From NCBI GenBank assembly GCA_013399875.1, contig VXAZ01002273.1:18798-82797 (forward strand): DNA of 64,000 nt, written 5' to 3'. Under the pieces are notes generated by a model that did no database searches, had not been told where the DNA came from, and worked only from the letters and a program-made list of their open reading frames with translations. Within the stretch, counting starts at the first letter, position 1. Every line of letters starts with the position of its first letter. The DNA comes from Gymnorhina tibicen (taxonomy: Eukaryota > Chordata > Aves > Passeriformes > Artamidae). The position numbers and the translations under genes are program-made. This document shows, piece by piece, positions 61,239 to 64,000 of this stretch.

Positions 61239-62049
61239 ATCACAGAATCACAGAATGGATAAGGTTGGAAGGGATCAATAGAGGTCATCTAGTCCAGCCC
61301 CCCTACTCAGGCAGGGTCCCTAAAGCATGTTATTCAGCACTGTGTCCAGATATTTGTTTAATATCTCCAAAGAAGACTACATAACCTCTCTGGGCAACCA
61401 GTTCAAGGGCTCAGTCATCTGCAAAGTGAAATTATTTTTCATATTCGGGTGGAACTTCCTGTGCATAAATTTCTGTCTGTTGCCTCTCATCTGACGCTCA
61501 GACATACCAAGAAGACCATGGCTCCATTCTTGGTACCTCCCCTTCAGATACTTAGGGACATTGATGAAGTCCCTTCTCAGTCTTCTCCAGGCTAAACAGG
61601 ATCAGTTCCCTCAGCCTTTCCTCATAAATGAGGTGCTCCAGTTGCCTCATCATCTTCGTAGCCTTCCACTGGACTCACTCAGGGAGCTTTATTTCTTTCT
61701 TCTACTGAAGAGCACAGAACTGAACCCAGCACTCCAGGTGAGGCCTCACCAGGGCTGAGTAGAGGGGCAGGATGATGTCCCTTGACCAGCTGGCAATTCT
61801 CTTCCTAAGGCACCCCAGGATACCATTGGCCTTCTTGGCCATAAAGGCACAGTGCCAGCTCATGGATAGTTTATTGTTTACCAGGACTCCTAGGTCTTTC
61901 TCTGCAGAGCTGTTTCCCAGCAGGTCAACCCCCAGCCTGTACTGGTACAAGCAGTTATTCCTCCCCAGGTGCAGGACACTATACTTGTCTTTTTTGAATT
62001 TAAAAACCTTTAGTCTATCCATTCCTCCAGCTTTTCAATCCCATACTCC
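61239..62049 (-). mobile_element. Younger CR1 LINE inserted in an older one; RT C-terminal frame still open
   Basis: The plus strand starts atcacagaatcacagaatgg (CR1 3' terminus reversed), followed by ggtcatctagtccagccccc and the rest of the 3' UTR. A minus-strand frame at 61,702-62,022 stays open for 106 codons through the ORF2 C-terminal region: YSVLHLGRNN, SSAEKDLGVLVNNKLSMS, ANGILGCLRKRI, LYSALVRPHLECWVQF. This is the part after the RT catalytic core; YADD and upstream motifs lie outside this 5'-truncated copy, so it cannot move by itself. The intact frame and higher similarity mark it as younger than its host CR1. The 5' junction is set to within about 15 bp. Confidence 0.9.
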
Positions 62050-62385
62050 AGGTAATTTATGAAGATGGTGAACAGTGTGGGACTCAGTATCACTGGGGGA
62101 CACAACTTGTGACAGGCAACTAGTCTGAGTAAAAATCTTTGATGACTAACCTTTGAGTACAGCCCTGTTAGCCAATTCCCATTTCACAGACCACTTCTCC
62201 AATCTATATCTTGCCAATTAGATGAGGAGAAAGCTATGAAAAACAGTGTTGAATACCTTGCTGAAGCCAGTTAAATTTCATCCACTGCTATCCTCATGTC
62301 AACAAAAGATGTTATTTTGTTGTAGAATGTGATCAGATTAGTCTGGCGTGACTTACCCTTGTAAGGTTGATTTCTACAGGGTGTT
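62050..62385 (-). mobile_element. Older CR1, part 2 (5' side of the split)
   Basis: tgaagatggtgaacagtgtg, actcagtatcactgggggac and gccaattcccatttcacaga continue the older CR1 in the same orientation where 61,238 stopped. The sequence is eroded toward tgatttctacagggt. Confidence 0.75.
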
Positions 62386-62872
62386 GAAATTATATGAATT
62401 TATGGCATCAATGTGCTCTGAACAACAAAGCTTTGGAAACAAACCCAGAAATTATTGAATATGGGGGTTTTTGTTACATTTTATTATTATTAGGAATTTA
62501 GTTCAAGAGAGAAAATGAGAAAGAAGGAGCTTGGGTTTCTCTCATTTTTTGGTACCTGTTTTCACTGATGGCTTAAATGAAATTACCCTGTTTTAAAAAC
62601 TTTCAAGAGTAAAGGTCACTTCTGGAGTATGTGTTTTTCAAGTGGCCAGTTTTGATACACATTTCTTTGCAGTTATGCCCTTGGTCAGTGAGAACACATG
62701 CATCAGTCTACTGACCATCAGATGAAGAGTAAAATGTGTCTCCCAAGAGGGCTGGGCTGACTACAGGTCTACAGAAACTTTCATGTACTCCTAGTATTTC
62801 CAGCCCCATCAGATTGACTCAGAATTTGCTGTGGACGTGTGCAGGACTTCAGCAGATTAGGTGGGCTAATAG
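62386..62872. other. No feature recognised
   Basis: Sequence between the nested CR1 pair and a solo LTR. Confidence 0.5.
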
Positions 62873-62877
62873 CCAAG
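62873..62877. repeat. 5-bp target-site duplication (left), ccaag
   Basis: Matches ccaag at 63,373-63,377. Confidence 0.88.
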
Positions 62878-63372
62878 AGTGGTGGTTTAACACCAGCTGG
62901 GGATTAAACTCCAAAGAAGCCAGTCTCTCACCCCACCCCCACCCCCTTCCAGCAAGAGAGGGATACAAGCAGAGACTATGGGTTGAGATAATTTACTGAA
63001 AGCAAACAGCAGTGGAATAAACACCACACAGTAACAACAGCAATATTAATAACAAAAGTATGCAAAAGAGAAGGAGCTGCATCTTATCTGTGTTTGCCAC
63101 TTTCGGAGCTGTGTCTCAGAGGAACAGGAAGGGACAGGGGACAGCGGCAGAGGGACAGAGTCCGCAGCATTGATCGCAAGAGTCTGCAGCACTACCACAG
63201 CTGGCAACTTCCCAGAGGGAGAGAGGGAACAAACTGGTGCACTTCCAGTGCGTACTCACCCTTTTCTTTCCCCTGAAACCACGGCCCCCACCAATGAAGT
63301 CAGTGGTATAGAATGGCAATCTGGCCATGCCTACACCAATCTAAGCTCCGCCCGCTCTCTACAGCCTGGACA
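62878..63372 (-). mobile_element. Solo ERV LTR, 495 bp, minus strand
   Basis: Minus-strand reading starts TGTCCAGGCTGTAGAGAGCG (plus ...cagcctggaca, ending 63,372) and ends ...GGTGTTAAACCACCACT, where the last base should be A by comparison with related avian LTRs. ccaag flanks both sides exactly. Near its 3' side the minus strand reads gtaaattatctcaacccata, the counterpart of the ATTAAAC...TTATCTCAACCCA stretch of common avian LTRs, so the usual AATAAA/ATTAAA signal appears mutated. The interior is purine/pyrimidine-mixed and GC-richer than the flanks. No retroviral gene adjoins. Confidence 0.88.
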
Positions 63373-63377
63373 CCAAG
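63373..63377. repeat. 5-bp target-site duplication (right), ccaag
   Basis: Exact match to 62,873-62,877. Confidence 0.88.
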
Positions 63378-64000
63378 CCCAGAAAATTCTAAACAAATAG
63401 TAAAACAAATATCAAATTTTCACAAGCATCTGGACAAATTTTCTGGAGTAAAAAATGTCAGAATTGGAAGTCACTATTATCTCAACATTTTTGTTATTTT
63501 TTAATTTGCACAAATATAATCAGACTGTGTGACTTTTTTACTGAATAAGTAGAAGCAAAAGGGATAGACATCCTTAATTCTAGTTGTGAAAAAAAAGCTG
63601 TTTCAAGGTCAACAACATATGTTCAGAAATGTATCTAGGCACTTCCTTTGATCTTCAATGAGGTGCAGATTCTTGTCACTGTTGTGAAGAAGGGTTTCTT
63701 TCATCACTTTGGATATCTCAAAGTAGTTCTCATGCTTGTGTCTGCTACCCTGCTCAGGCCATAATCAGTCTTATTCAGTATTTTGTCAGCTACTGAAGTT
63801 TCAAGGGCAGAGGTGTTCAGAGCACTGAGGACAATACAAGCAACATAATTTATTCACCAGGTTTTACCCCAATGTTCATCAGTTAGCAATAAATTTTAAA
63901 ACTTCAGCTAAAATTTTTACAATTCCCTACAAAGTCAATACAATAATTGTAATCAATATCTGTAGATTTCCTGGAAGCTCACTCTAGTTTTTTTTCCATT
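63378..64000. other. AT-rich sequence, no feature recognised
   Basis: No repeat edge or exon seen up to the end of the window. Confidence 0.5.

Noticed and set aside
61702..62022. Host gene encoding a reverse-transcriptase-like protein
   Set aside because: It is the truncated end of CR1 ORF2 inside a 5'-truncated LINE, without catalytic motifs or its own promoter.

Overview
The window looks like bird nuclear DNA, most likely from a songbird (passerine). It is AT-rich, intergenic or intronic, and built on a background of unique sequence sprinkled with CR1 LINE fragments and avian-type endogenous-retrovirus LTRs. The best lineage clue is a short element at 50,024-50,160: a tRNA-Ile-like head fused to a CR1 3' tail, the architecture of the zebra-finch SINE TguSINE1. 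There is no bacterial-style gene organisation, no rRNA or working tRNA gene, no CRISPR array, and no exon or gene I can name. Open reading frames are short and scattered as expected by chance; the few long ones lie in repeats or in unclassified sequence.

Layout. 1-13,589 is nearly repeat-free, with simple repeats, two tiny CR1 3' ends and one speculative signal-peptide exon (6,960-7,110). 13,590-14,942 is a CR1 copy with endonuclease remains that passes directly to a CR1 3' tail without the reverse-transcriptase body. 15,984-16,530 is an old, degraded LTR. 20,760-22,769 holds a CR1 3' end and a 1,191-bp solo LTR with intact 5-bp target duplications and a CpG-rich U3. 25,099-28,788 is the densest LTR patch: one candidate small LTR, one unclassified block, one truncated LTR and one perfect solo LTR. 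34,699-35,349 is another clean solo LTR. 38-51 kb carries scattered CR1 pieces, an LTR 5' end and the SINE. 55,286-57,059 is a large inverted repeat made of two LTRs of the same family as the 21.6 kb LTR, facing away from each other. 60,868-62,385 is a CR1 inserted into an older CR1, and 62,878-63,372 is a fourth clean solo LTR.

Four solo LTRs are delimited to the base by matching 5-bp target duplications (caaaa, ttctg, tcaag, ccaag). No gag, pol or env coding sequence was recognised, so proviral interiors have probably been lost by LTR-LTR recombination. The most unusual structure is the LTR palindrome, whose arms share a 280-bp stretch with no mismatch although the outer parts of the same arms differ. 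All family names come from recognising sequence patterns by eye; no database search was run.
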